A stretch of DNA of 64,000 bases, taken from NCBI GenBank assembly GCA_024707225.1, contig JANQAE010000001.1:1981387-2045386 (forward strand), read 5' to 3'. Origin of the DNA: Dokdonella sp. Lineage in GTDB: Bacteria; Pseudomonadota; Gammaproteobacteria; Xanthomonadales; Rhodanobacteraceae. Under the pieces are notes generated by a model that had not been told where the DNA came from, searched no databases, and worked only from the letters and a program-made list of their open reading frames with translations. The position numbers were made by a program, and so were the translations under genes. Positions 42,237 through 51,135 of the stretch are shown in pieces; the stretch's first letter is position 1, and the number at the start of each line of letters is the position of its first letter.

Positions 42237-44588
42237 TCAGTCCTTGGGCAGTTGCAGGACGAAAGCGCGGTAGCGCCCATCCTCATCGGGACTGTCCAGC
42301 ACCAGCTGCGCCTTGTGATAGGTCGCCACCTCGGCAGCCAGGAAGAGGCCTAGGCCCTGACCACGCGGGCGCAGCGTAAAGCCAGCAGTGAACACCCTCT
42401 CCTTGTCGGCAGAAGCGATGCCCGGGCCGTTGTCCCAGATCGAGAGGGTTTTGGAGACAGGATCGAGCTCAAGGTGGATCTCCCGCTGCGTGGCGCCAGC
42501 CTTGAGGCCACGCTGAAGCCAGTACACCGAGTTGGTGATCAGGTTCTCCACCGCCAGGCTGACGAAACCACGCACCATGGTCACCATGAATGGGGTGATC
42601 GTGGCTTGGCCCGAGATCGAGAAGAAAGGCGTGATCTCGTGGCGTTCGAAGCGCGCTTGATAGCCGCTCAGGATTGTCTCCAGCAGCGCCGCGAGGTCGA
42701 ACTGCTCCTTGCGGTGACGGCCCGAGGGCGTCAACGGATCAAGCTGACGCAGGCGCGTGTTGATCGCCTTGATCTCGTTGTCGAGCTTGACCAGCAGCGC
42801 CCGGGTCGTCGGCGATTCGTCCTTGGCGAGCTTTTGCAGCAGCTGCCGGGTGTGCCCAGTCGTCCGAGTTAGTTCATGCAACACCCCGGACATGACCGTG
42901 CCCACGCCCGCCAGCTCCAAGATGTCCTCGCGACGCACGTCCGCTTGCTTGACCGCTTCCTCGAAGCGCTTGGTCTCGGCCTTTATGAAGTGCAGGTTGT
43001 CGGTGATCGACTTGACGGTCTTCTTGGTCTCGCCTGAGACGTGGGCGCGAATCTCGGCCAAACCCTGTTCGGCCTGCTGGATGCGATCGCGGATCGTCTC
43101 GGGCGCGGACTTGGCTGCCTCTTCGAGCTGAACGCGCTTCTCTTCCTGTCCTTCGTGCGTGACGTGACGGCGCAGTTCCTCGATGGCGAAGGCGACCAGG
43201 ATGGTGCGTACGACCTGGGTCTGACGCGAATCGATCAAACCCTCGCGGTTGGAGCGGTCGATCAGGTTGGGATTGTTGATGCGGCTAATCTCGAGGGCGC
43301 CCACCGTCTGGATCCGGTTGACCGCGAAGCCGCCGCGCTTGAGCGCGCTACTGTCGATCGCCAACCAGTCTTCGCCTGAGGACTGCCCAGAAAAACCGAC
43401 GCGAAAGCCATCGCGGTAGATCGCCACGCCGCCGCTCCACAGATCCAGTTCTACCTTGGCCTCGCGCGTGGTGCCGTGCAAGGCGGTTTGCGTGCGCAGG
43501 GTGTCGCGATTGAACCAACGCAGACGCGCGGTGAACGGTCCGATCGACTTCAGTTCCTCGGGCGTAGCCTCGGCAACATGCGTCACCTCGTCCCGCGTGC
43601 GACGGACCGTCTGTGGATCGATACCGCGCTGATGATCGGTGAGGGTGGTGGTCACGACCACATCTGCGGCGTTGTCAGCGTCCGGGTCGAAGATCAATTC
43701 CAAGTCTGCCTGGGCGTGTTCGCTCAGAACCGGCTTCATGCCTTCGATCGGGATGCGGTCGTGACCGTTGTAGTGCACGTCGATCGGGAACAGGGCCTGC
43801 TGGGTCATGTCCTCGAAGGGGTTCTGCAGACGTCTCAGGAACGCACCGACGAATTCACCCTCTACCCGCGCCTTGCTCCAGGCGCCGCGCAGCGCGGCGA
43901 TCTCGATCACCGTGCCGGAAGAGCCGTCGTGCGGGGGTGTCACCGGTACGATCTCGACGGGGACCTCGTCGAGGGTGCGGTCTGTCTTCTCGAAGTCGCG
44001 CCAGTCGAATGCGATCTGGTGGGCCGCCTGCGGATCCGTCCACGAAGTCACCGTGGCACGATTACCCAGGCGCATCATCGCCAGTCGACCGATGCCCTTG
44101 TTGCCCAAGATCGTGCGCTGTAGCTGTGAGCTGGTGGGAGCATCCAAACGCGACGCGGTGCCGATCTGCAGGAACACCGACTCCAGGGCCTCGGCGTCCA
44201 TGCCGCTGCCGCGGTCCGTGACTGTGATGGAATTCACCGTCTCGAGGATCGGCACCAGTGCTGGCCAATTCGTCGCGGCCTGCACCCGCGCCACGAGCGC
44301 CGACGCGCGGGCCGCATCGCCGTCGGAGGTATTGCCTGCAGCTTTGAGCTGGGAGACGACGTCGTCTCGGAACGCGGCAATGCCAGCGCTGCCTTCCTGT
44401 CCACGCGCCTCCAGCAGAAGGTGGTCGAGCGCTGCCTGAGACAGCCCCATCCGGAAATCGATCCTCACCCGCGCGGACTCGGCATCGAAGGCGTTCTTGA
44501 TCAGCTCATTAAGCGCCACCTCGTCGGAGGTAATCAACTCGGCGCCGAGGTGGATCAGAGTTCTGGCCGCTACCGAAAAATTCGCCAC
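42237..44588 (-). CDS. double-GHKL ATPase (Hsp90/MORC-like N-domain plus histidine kinase-like C-domain)
   Basis: The 783 residues carry two ATPase modules. Module 1 (about 1-250) has the N-box VALNELIKNAFDAES, G1 TVTDRGSGMD and G2 GNKGIGRLAMM, as in Hsp90/MutL/MORC-like proteins. After a mixed beta region and a coiled coil (about 500-560) comes a histidine kinase module with candidate phospho-His571 in SGVLHELTRTTG, N-box AVENLITNSVYWL, IWDNGPGIAS and GQGLGLFLAAEVA. No membrane segment is present, so it is a cytoplasmic sensor. The receiver gene follows by 2 bp, suggesting phosphotransfer. Confidence 0.85.
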   Translation of the reverse strand: MANFSVAARTLIHLGAELITSDEVALNELIKNAFDAESARVRIDFRMGLSQAALDHLLLEARGQEGSAGIAAFRDDVVSQLKAAGNTSDGDAARASALVARVQAATNWPALVPILETVNSITVTDRGSGMDAEALESVFLQIGTASRLDAPTSSQLQRTILGNKGIGRLAMMRLGNRATVTSWTDPQAAHQIAFDWRDFEKTDRTLDEVPVEIVPVTPPHDGSSGTVIEIAALRGAWSKARVEGEFVGAFLRRLQNPFEDMTQQALFPIDVHYNGHDRIPIEGMKPVLSEHAQADLELIFDPDADNAADVVVTTTLTDHQRGIDPQTVRRTRDEVTHVAEATPEELKSIGPFTARLRWFNRDTLRTQTALHGTTREAKVELDLWSGGVAIYRDGFRVGFSGQSSGEDWLAIDSSALKRGGFAVNRIQTVGALEISRINNPNLIDRSNREGLIDSRQTQVVRTILVAFAIEELRRHVTHEGQEEKRVQLEEAAKSAPETIRDRIQQAEQGLAEIRAHVSGETKKTVKSITDNLHFIKAETKRFEEAVKQADVRREDILELAGVGTVMSGVLHELTRTTGHTRQLLQKLAKDESPTTRALLVKLDNEIKAINTRLRQLDPLTPSGRHRKEQFDLAALLETILSGYQARFERHEITPFFSISGQATITPFMVTMVRGFVSLAVENLITNSVYWLQRGLKAGATQREIHLELDPVSKTLSIWDNGPGIASADKERVFTAGFTLRPRGQGLGLFLAAEVATYHKAQLVLDSPDEDGRYRAFVLQLPKD

Positions 44589-44639
44589 GTGGAGGTGTGT
44601 CCTTTGCCTAGGGTCACTGGTGAAGTGTAGGAGCGTACG

Positions 44640-45821
44640 TCAACTGCTTCGCTCGGCGACGCGAACGGTGGCCGCGGCGACTCGGGCGGCGGCGCACTGG
44701 ACGGCGCCTCGAAGCGTGCTGCGACCAAACGTGAAGCGGATCACTTCTCCGGCCGTTCGCTCATCGAGGCCCAACGCTCGCAACACCGAGGAGGCTCGCA
44801 GTTCGCCCGCCGCGCAGGCCGAACCCGTCGACGCCGACAGCGCTGGGGCAAGCATCGCCAACAGGTCCTCGGCGTCCAGCCCGGGAAAGCGCAGGCTGAC
44901 GTGCCCGGGCAGGCGCTGCTCTGGCTCACCGACCCAGTCGTAGCGCACCCCGTGCGCATCGAGGGTTCCGATGAAGGTGTCCGTCAGTCGTCGCAGGTGA
45001 GCTGCGTCCTCGGCCAGCCGACGCTGCGCCAATCGGGCGGCCGTGCCGAACCCGACCGCCAAAAAGGGCGCCACAGTGCCCGAACGCAGACCTCTTTCCT
45101 GTCCGCCTCCGTGCATCTGTGGCTGCAGGCGTTCGCGAAGCTCAGGGTCCACATACAGCGCGCCGATTCCCCCCGGGCCGTAGAGCTTGTGGCTGGACAC
45201 GCACAACAACTCGCAACCGAGTGCTTCGACGTCGAGGGGGACGCGGCCCGCGGACTGAGAGGCGTCGACATGCAACCAATGACCGTAGGCGTGAACCACC
45301 TCGCCCAACGCCGCGACGGGTTGCAGGGTGCCGATTTCATTGTTGCCGTGCGTGACCGCCACCAAGCCGTTGGCACCCCCGTGGCGACTCAGCGCCTCCG
45401 CCAGCGCGGTCGGTGACAGCGTGCCAGTGCTCGACACGGCGATGCGCTCGACCTCGATGCCCTGGCCACCGAGAAACTGCGCAGGCTCACGCAGCGACTT
45501 GTGCTCGATGTCAGTCAGCCACAAGCGCGAGCATGCCCCTTGCGAGGTGAGCATGCCCTTGAGCGCAAGGTTATTGGCCTCGGTCGCACCGGAGGTGAAT
45601 ACGATCGTCTCCGGTGCAGCGCCGACTAGCATTGCCACCGCCTCGCGCGCCTCTTCGAGGGCCTGATTCGCACGGTGCCCGTGCCAATGATCGGCATGAG
45701 GATTGGCATGGGCATGCCGCAGCCACGGCAGCATCGCCTCGACTACCTCATCCGCCGGCGGCGTGGAAGCCGCGAAGTCCAGATAAAGCGGTGCTTCTAC
45801 AGAGGCGGACACGGGCATCAT
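44640..45821 (-). CDS. sspA: cysteine desulfurase, SspA/DndA-like
   Basis: This 393-residue fold-type I PLP enzyme makes persulfide sulfur from cysteine. Visible are FTSGATEANNLALKG, HGNNEIGTLQPV, HVDASQSAGRVPLDV, the PLP lysine in VSSHKLYGPGGIGALYV (Lys212), and the active Cys336 in STGSACAAGELRASSVL. Since it sits in the phosphorothioation-type operon, one base after the sspD-like stop, it is probably the sulfur supplier, not a general IscS. The start at 45821 (two adjacent ATGs) fits the coupling. Confidence 0.93.
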   Translation of the reverse strand: MMPVSASVEAPLYLDFAASTPPADEVVEAMLPWLRHAHANPHADHWHGHRANQALEEAREAVAMLVGAAPETIVFTSGATEANNLALKGMLTSQGACSRLWLTDIEHKSLREPAQFLGGQGIEVERIAVSSTGTLSPTALAEALSRHGGANGLVAVTHGNNEIGTLQPVAALGEVVHAYGHWLHVDASQSAGRVPLDVEALGCELLCVSSHKLYGPGGIGALYVDPELRERLQPQMHGGGQERGLRSGTVAPFLAVGFGTAARLAQRRLAEDAAHLRRLTDTFIGTLDAHGVRYDWVGEPEQRLPGHVSLRFPGLDAEDLLAMLAPALSASTGSACAAGELRASSVLRALGLDERTAGEVIRFTFGRSTLRGAVQCAAARVAAATVRVAERSS

Positions 45822-45822
45822 G

Positions 45823-46653
45823 CTATTTGTGGCACACCAAACACGCCTTGCCGCCGGCGAAGATGTCTTCGACCTCTTCACTTTCGGCAACCGGTCGCAG
45901 TGGATTGCGACGCACCTTCGCTTGGGCGCGACTGCGTCGAAGAGCGTGTTCACGCTTGATCGCCAGAATGCGCTCGGGCTGCTCAAGCTCGGTCAATGAT
46001 TCCCGATCACTCCAGGTAAACGGCGAACCGTGTTCGAGCGCGTTCTTTTCGTATCGCTTTGCTTCCTCGAAGCGGTCCGGGTGGCGTTCGCGCAGTCTCA
46101 CCCACTCGATTTTTTGCTGGAAGAAGCAGAAGGTACATCCGCTTCGTGAACGCCAGTCGTAATACTTGGGCAGGCCCACTCCGGCGCCCTTGAGAAGGTC
46201 CAGAACACCGGCGTGGTCGATCTGGGCCTCGCGGAACGGCAAATGGATCGTCAAGCCTTCGTGACCGGAGTCGTAGCCTTCACGGTGCGGCTCGTCGGCA
46301 CGGATAGCCACATAGCTGTGGACGCGGTCGCCTGCTTCGAGCCAGGGTTTGATCCAGTTGCGGAACGGCACGAGCTTGAGCTGGCGGGTGCACCAGCGTG
46401 TACGCGGAGACGGCAAGAAGTTGCCGTACTCGCGAAGCCAGAAATCGAAGTCGCGCTGCGGGTTGAGCCGCAGGATCGGCTTGCCGAGGAAGCCCTCGAG
46501 GCTGCCCAAGAATTCGTAGACCTCCGGCAGCTCCTTGCCGGTGTCGGTAAAGTAGTACTGCAGGTCAAGTTCGGGATGGCGCAGCCGCATGAACACGGCC
46601 AAGGCCGCGCTGTCCTTGCCGCCGGAAATCCCCAAGACGTGACGCTCAGCCAT
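45823..46653 (-). CDS. sspD: PP-loop ATPase of the PAPS reductase family, SspD/DndC-like
   Basis: The 276-residue protein opens with the PP-loop LGISGGKDSAALAV (SGGKDS at 10-15) and YYFTDTGKELPEVYEFL. It has Cys88 in RTRWCTRQLK, then two Cys pairs, Cys173/Cys176 (SGCTFCFFQQ) and Cys271/Cys274 at the C-terminus, consistent with an iron-sulfur cluster as in DndC. It likely activates the DNA backbone for sulfur transfer in phosphorothioation. It overlaps the upstream ATPase stop by 8 bp and is followed by the desulfurase gene. Confidence 0.92.
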   Translation of the reverse strand: MAERHVLGISGGKDSAALAVFMRLRHPELDLQYYFTDTGKELPEVYEFLGSLEGFLGKPILRLNPQRDFDFWLREYGNFLPSPRTRWCTRQLKLVPFRNWIKPWLEAGDRVHSYVAIRADEPHREGYDSGHEGLTIHLPFREAQIDHAGVLDLLKGAGVGLPKYYDWRSRSGCTFCFFQQKIEWVRLRERHPDRFEEAKRYEKNALEHGSPFTWSDRESLTELEQPERILAIKREHALRRSRAQAKVRRNPLRPVAESEEVEDIFAGGKACLVCHK

Positions 46654-47863
46654 GATCGACGGGCTCCGATTGCCAGGTATCGAGCATCGTTGCGCCTGCC
46701 TCTGCCAGCGCCGCCAAGAACACGTCGGCCTTGAACTCCCCACCGCGCACGCGCGCCAGAAGGTCGTCACGCAGCCGGCGGATATCGTCGGCATCAGCCT
46801 CGGCCACATCGACGGTGGCCACACGCGTGTCTTGACCACCAAAGACCACAGCCAATGCACGGCGATTGGCCGGACGCCCCTGTACCGTCGCAAGGGCTTC
46901 GGTGCGTCGGAAATCGAAGGCCCAGCGGGCCAGCTGCATCATCGCTAGATCGATGTCGTGATCGTTGAATTCGCGGGCCGGTTTACTGACCGCCAGCGAC
47001 ACTAGGCTTTCGACGTCGGCGAGCGCGCCGGTATAGGTCGTCAGTCGCGTCGCAAAAGCATCGAGCTTGAAGTCGCCAGAGATGCCCTGCACGACCTTTG
47101 CCCGCGCCTGGAGCGCTGCCACCTCGCCATGGTGGTCAATGCTCTCGAGCAGCTGCGCATGGATGCGTGCTAGCACCTTCGGGTACGCAGCGTCTAGTTC
47201 CTCGACGATAGCGCCCACGCCGGCCACCAGCGCGTCAACATCCCCACCAGTGCCGAGCACCTGTGGTAAGTCGGCAAAGATCACTTTCACCGGGTCGGAT
47301 GCGCGCAGTAGCAGGGTCAACGTCGCCCGCGCGGTGGTGCTCAAATGCGTCGTGCGCTGTGTCCACATCGGGAGGGCCAAGGACAAGGACACCAGTGCCC
47401 GCGCCGAATCCAGCGGGTCGGCAGCCACCGGGCGATCGACGGCGCGCTCAAGCCGCCGGGCCAGTTTCGTCAGCAGCTGCTTCGCGGGCGCATCCATCCG
47501 CACCCACTTCCAGGTCACTCGCGAAGGGTCCTGCAACCACTCGTCGACGTCAGTATCCGACAGATCAGGAGTGAATACCCCATCGACGTACATCGCAATT
47601 TCGCTGCGATGGACCAGCAAGAACGCCAACAGCAGGATCGGCATCACACCGAGCTTGACGCCGAATGGCTGCTGCGCCGCCAGCGTCATCAGCTCAGTCA
47701 GGGCCAGTCGGTCGTCCACTGTCCCCAGACGAGCACGCCACGCCTGCCACAACGGCACTAAGGTGGATCCGGCCTGATGCGCCTTGTCCGGTGGCACGAA
47801 GCGGCCACGGCCTCCGACCGAGCGATGCAACCCCAGTGCTGCCACTGTCGTGTAATACAGACC
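46646..47863 (-). pseudogene. SspC-like ATPase, C-terminal part (separated by a frameshift)
   Basis: About 405 residues continue the SspC-like ATPase in a different frame, beginning GLYYTTVAALGLHRSVGG at 47863 (first ATG at 47845). The stretch FGVKLGVMPILLLAFLLVHRSEIAMYVDGVFTPDL resembles the region in large BREX/Dnd-type ATPases (DUF6079-like) that follows the P-loop half. On its own it has no ATPase motif. Joined to the N-terminal part it gives about 1105 residues. Translation from the internal ATG is possible but would give only this domain. Confidence 0.7.
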
Positions 47864-49965
47864 CGCTTCGCGGGGAAGCCATCGAACGCCAGCCCGGCTT
47901 GCGTACCGTGCGTGACCATCCGATGCATCAGGAAGCGCTGCGCCTTTGTCGCGTTCGACGACAAGGCGTCACGATTGACCAGTTCACTGAAGATATGCGG
48001 CGCCTGATCGAAGACCCGTGCGCACACTTGGCTCGCAATCGGGAACAGGCCGTCCTCGGGTTTAGGCTCGAAGCGATGCGTGCCCGAATACCAGGTCGCG
48101 CGCGAAAATGCGTCGCGCAGGATGCTCTCCAGGTCCCCACGCAGTTGCTCGAGCCGAGCATTGATTTCACGCCGCGCCACCGAGTCGCCTTCAAGCGACG
48201 GGTTGTGCGCCGCCACGTGTTCGAGCGCAGCCAGCTCGCTGGCGAACTCCGCCAGCCGGTGGTGGCCTTTGGGAACGCCAAACAGATCAAGCGGACCGGC
48301 TTGCTTGGCCAGAGCCTTAGCGGTGTGCTCGATCTGCGAAAGAGCCGTGTCTGCGCTCGGCATCAACAACAAGAAGCGACCGGCCTTGGCGGTGCTGCCT
48401 TTGGCGACCAGCGCGGCGGCACTCTCCGGCGTGGTCACGACTCGCTCAAACCAGCGCAGCGTGCCGGTCTCGGAATAGTGCTTGCGCGCGGTGATCGGCG
48501 GCAGCACCGCCAAGCGCTTCAGATGCTCATCCAGCGCCGGTGCCTGCGTGCGCTTGACTGCCGCCACCGCCTCATCGATATCGAAATCGCTGCCCGCGTA
48601 GATGCCCCAGGCACTCTGGTGCTTGCGGAAAATGAGGATGCTCGCGTTTGCGAGCTCGTCCAAGGCGGCTGAGATTTCGCTCGCCGCAAAGCCCGTCACG
48701 CACTCAGCCAAAACTTCAGGACTGGCCGCCACGCCCGATCCGTTGCGGAATAACTCGATCAGGCCAATGGCCTTTACCAGCGAGGTATGGGGCTCCTGAA
48801 ACCGTGCTTCAACGCGTTCGATCGCTTCGGCGCTGTTGGCCCAACGGTGGCCATCTGCGGAGGCCAGAATCGCCGGCTCGAAGTTGACGCGCAGGTAGTC
48901 CCAGAACCGGGCCGGGCTGTAGTAGTCGACGGCTTTGCGGTGCTGGGAAGCCAAAAACTCGCGAAAGCCCAGCGGCTCGGAGGAATTGAGGAAGCCGAAG
49001 ACGCTACGCTCGTTCTGACCAAAGCGCCGACGCGAGCTAGGGCCCAGCAACGCGGCGGTCACCGGATGCAGTGGCCAGCAGCGATCAAGCGACTCGGCCA
49101 GCGTGGCGGGCGAAGCCGGGCGACGCTCTTGAATCGCTTGGGCGATACGTTTGGCGACCGCGCGGCTGGCCGCGTGCGGCTCCTCACACCGAATCGCGCC
49201 GCCAATCAGCTCGAGGATCTCGTCGGTGCCGGCCACGACCGGGACATCGACGAACCGGCCTTGGACCTTGGCCCACTCGGCTTGCGTCTCACGGCCCGAG
49301 CGCGCGGCGTATTGTTCGAAAGCTTGATGCAAGATACCGACGATAACGAGCTTACCCTTGACCCGCGCGGCTGCTTCGGCCAGCTCCTGAAACAAGTAGA
49401 TGTCCTCGCCCGCAGCGGCGGCAGCCTCGAAGAGCTTGCCTAGCTCGTCCAAGACGAGCAGAACGCCGCCATGGGCGGGGTTCTCGGCACGCCGCACTAG
49501 TTCGGCAACAACATCGCGACGGCCGCCGCGCGTGGGCTTTGGCCCGCGCATCGGCGCGTGTCGATCAATGGCCTGTCCGATCGCCTCTTCGGCGGCCTGG
49601 CGACGGCCGACTACCGGCAGCACCAACCACGGTTTGCCTTTACCAAATGCCGTCGCAATCTCGTCGTCGCGATTGATCAACAGGGCCTGACGCGCCCGTT
49701 GCCGAATGGCGGGCGTCCCGCCGGCCAGCTGGCCCAAGGCCAGCGCAAGCGTCGACTTACCGCCGCCATAAGGCCCAGTCCAAGTAAAAGCGCGCTGTTG
49801 CGAAGTGTTGACCTGCTTGGCGATCACCATGAGCACATGACGCGCACTCGGCTGACAGATGTAACCGGCCAAGGCATCGGCGCGCAGCAGATCGGCGTCC
49901 AGTTGAATCGACCGCTGGAACTGCCGATGCACCTCGATGCGCGGCGTCTCGAGATTACTTGCCAT
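47758..49965 (-). CDS. sspC: P-loop ATPase, SspC-like (N-terminal part, frameshifted near 47863)
   Basis: From the ATG at 49965 the frame gives 735 residues: Walker A GPYGGGKSTLALALG (64-72), Walker B GGVLLVLDELGKLFEAA (about 167-183), then a helical region. The last about 34 residues (from 47863) are out-of-frame and Arg-rich, while the alternative frame continues naturally, so a one-base deletion at CGGGT is likely. It overlaps the SspB-like stop by 11 bp. SspC is the ATPase of the Ssp complex; the order SspB-SspC-SspD is preserved here. Confidence 0.8.
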   Translation of the reverse strand: MASNLETPRIEVHRQFQRSIQLDADLLRADALAGYICQPSARHVLMVIAKQVNTSQQRAFTWTGPYGGGKSTLALALGQLAGGTPAIRQRARQALLINRDDEIATAFGKGKPWLVLPVVGRRQAAEEAIGQAIDRHAPMRGPKPTRGGRRDVVAELVRRAENPAHGGVLLVLDELGKLFEAAAAAGEDIYLFQELAEAAARVKGKLVIVGILHQAFEQYAARSGRETQAEWAKVQGRFVDVPVVAGTDEILELIGGAIRCEEPHAASRAVAKRIAQAIQERRPASPATLAESLDRCWPLHPVTAALLGPSSRRRFGQNERSVFGFLNSSEPLGFREFLASQHRKAVDYYSPARFWDYLRVNFEPAILASADGHRWANSAEAIERVEARFQEPHTSLVKAIGLIELFRNGSGVAASPEVLAECVTGFAASEISAALDELANASILIFRKHQSAWGIYAGSDFDIDEAVAAVKRTQAPALDEHLKRLAVLPPITARKHYSETGTLRWFERVVTTPESAAALVAKGSTAKAGRFLLLMPSADTALSQIEHTAKALAKQAGPLDLFGVPKGHHRLAEFASELAALEHVAAHNPSLEGDSVARREINARLEQLRGDLESILRDAFSRATWYSGTHRFEPKPEDGLFPIASQVCARVFDQAPHIFSELVNRDALSSNATKAQRFLMHRMVTHGTQAGLAFDGFPAKRVCITRQWQHWGCIARSEAVAASCHRTRRIRPDPP

Positions 49966-50896
49966 AAGCCTGCCTGAGCACGGTCTGTCGCAATTTGGCT
50001 GGCGTCTCGCGCAGCTTGCGGCTGATCTGCCGCACGCCGGCGGTGTCGCTCCAAGCAAGCTGTCCCTGCGTGAGTTCTTCCAGGTTGGTCAGTCGTTCGC
50101 CGACCGAGCGCTCGTCGAGCTTGAACACGCGCCCGGGGGCGCCGTACTCATGGGCGATGCTCTCGAAGGACAAGGTGGCTTGCTGCGAGCCAGTGGCCTT
50201 TTCCTTGGCCTCCCAGTACTCGAGCAAGGCATAGGCGAAGATGCCATCGGGCAGCGAGGCCTGCGCGCCGCGGCGAAACTGGAAGCTGCCGGCATGCAGT
50301 TCGCTTACAAGTCCCAAGTCGGCGAGCAGCGGCTCGGCCGCGTCATCAGCCTCGCGCCCATCGCGTCGTGGCAAATAACACCGCATGCATACTTCCACAT
50401 CGCGCTTGAGGGTGACGCGCGACACGCGCGTATGGTCAGCCACCGCCGCGTACAGTGCGTCGGCTACTGAGTCGGTGTCGAACACCTGCGTGGAGACGCG
50501 ATTGAACACCCACCACCACGTTGTGGAACGTTCAGCGCGACCGGCGAGCAACCAATGAATCAGCCACGGCGTCGCTGGCTTCTCGAAATACGGATCAAGC
50601 CCTCGAGAACTGAGCAGCGCATGGCCGACAGCGCCCGGCGACAACACGCCCTTGTCTTCTTGCAGCACATCGCAGGCCAAGGCCCAATGCCGAATCGCGG
50701 CAACCATATTCTTGCCGACGCCAAAGTCGCGGATGCCCGTTTCCGGCGCAAAGATGTCGCGCGTGGCCACCAGATTCTTCTGCGGGCCAGCCGCACGGCT
50801 ATAGGCGACATACGCCTTGCGCAACCACAGCTGCCGCAACGGGAACGTCTCGTGCCCTGAGAACTGCGTGTGGGACGGTAGGGCGGCTGTGCTCAT
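49955..50896 (-). CDS. sspB: DUF4007 protein, SspB-like
   Basis: The 313 residues begin with the DUF4007 hallmark TQFSGHETFPLRQLWLRKAY and continue with FGVGKNMVAAIRHWALAC and DPYFEKPATPWLIHWLLAGR. From memory, SspB of Ssp phosphorothioation systems is a DUF4007 protein with DNA nicking activity that opens the strand for sulfur insertion. It is the first gene of the minus-strand cluster, with a perfect palindrome 15-37 bp upstream of its ATG. Family call firm; nicking is inferred. Confidence 0.85.
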   Translation of the reverse strand: MSTAALPSHTQFSGHETFPLRQLWLRKAYVAYSRAAGPQKNLVATRDIFAPETGIRDFGVGKNMVAAIRHWALACDVLQEDKGVLSPGAVGHALLSSRGLDPYFEKPATPWLIHWLLAGRAERSTTWWWVFNRVSTQVFDTDSVADALYAAVADHTRVSRVTLKRDVEVCMRCYLPRRDGREADDAAEPLLADLGLVSELHAGSFQFRRGAQASLPDGIFAYALLEYWEAKEKATGSQQATLSFESIAHEYGAPGRVFKLDERSVGERLTNLEELTQGQLAWSDTAGVRQISRKLRETPAKLRQTVLRQAYGK

Positions 50897-50910
50897 GGCC
50901 GTAGTCTACT

Positions 50911-50933
50911 CTACTGGTGGACCTCACCAGTAG
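50911..50933. promoter_or_regulatory. operator-like palindrome before the ssp operon
   Basis: CTACTGGTG and CACCAGTAG are perfect 9-bp arms around GACCT, 15 bp upstream of the SspB-like start. The position overlaps where the promoter should be. The regulator is not known; the DGQHR protein is a candidate, by analogy to DndB. Confidence 0.6.
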
Positions 50934-51135
50934 GGGATACTTCCCGGGTCCCGTGACAGGTGGCCGGCCTGGCATCAGAAGTTAACTTGTTGTTTCTTAT
51001 AGCCTTGGCGCACCATCGTGAAGAACATACTACGCCGTTCATTTCCGCATGCGCGCGCAAGCTCATTCCCGACTACCGACGCCTGCGCCACCAAGACGAC
51101 CGATCCACCCAGCAGCGCATCCGGAGGTTTTTCCG

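Noticed and set aside
44640-50896. BREX or DISARM cluster (because of the large ATPase with a DUF6079-like C-terminal part)
   Set aside because: No PglX/PglZ, BrxL, DrmA/DrmB or methyltransferase genes are present; the desulfurase and PP-loop genes instead point to phosphorothioation.
44640-50896. Canonical Dnd modification system
   Set aside because: No DndD (SMC-like ATPase) or DndE is visible; the DUF4007 gene marks the Ssp type.
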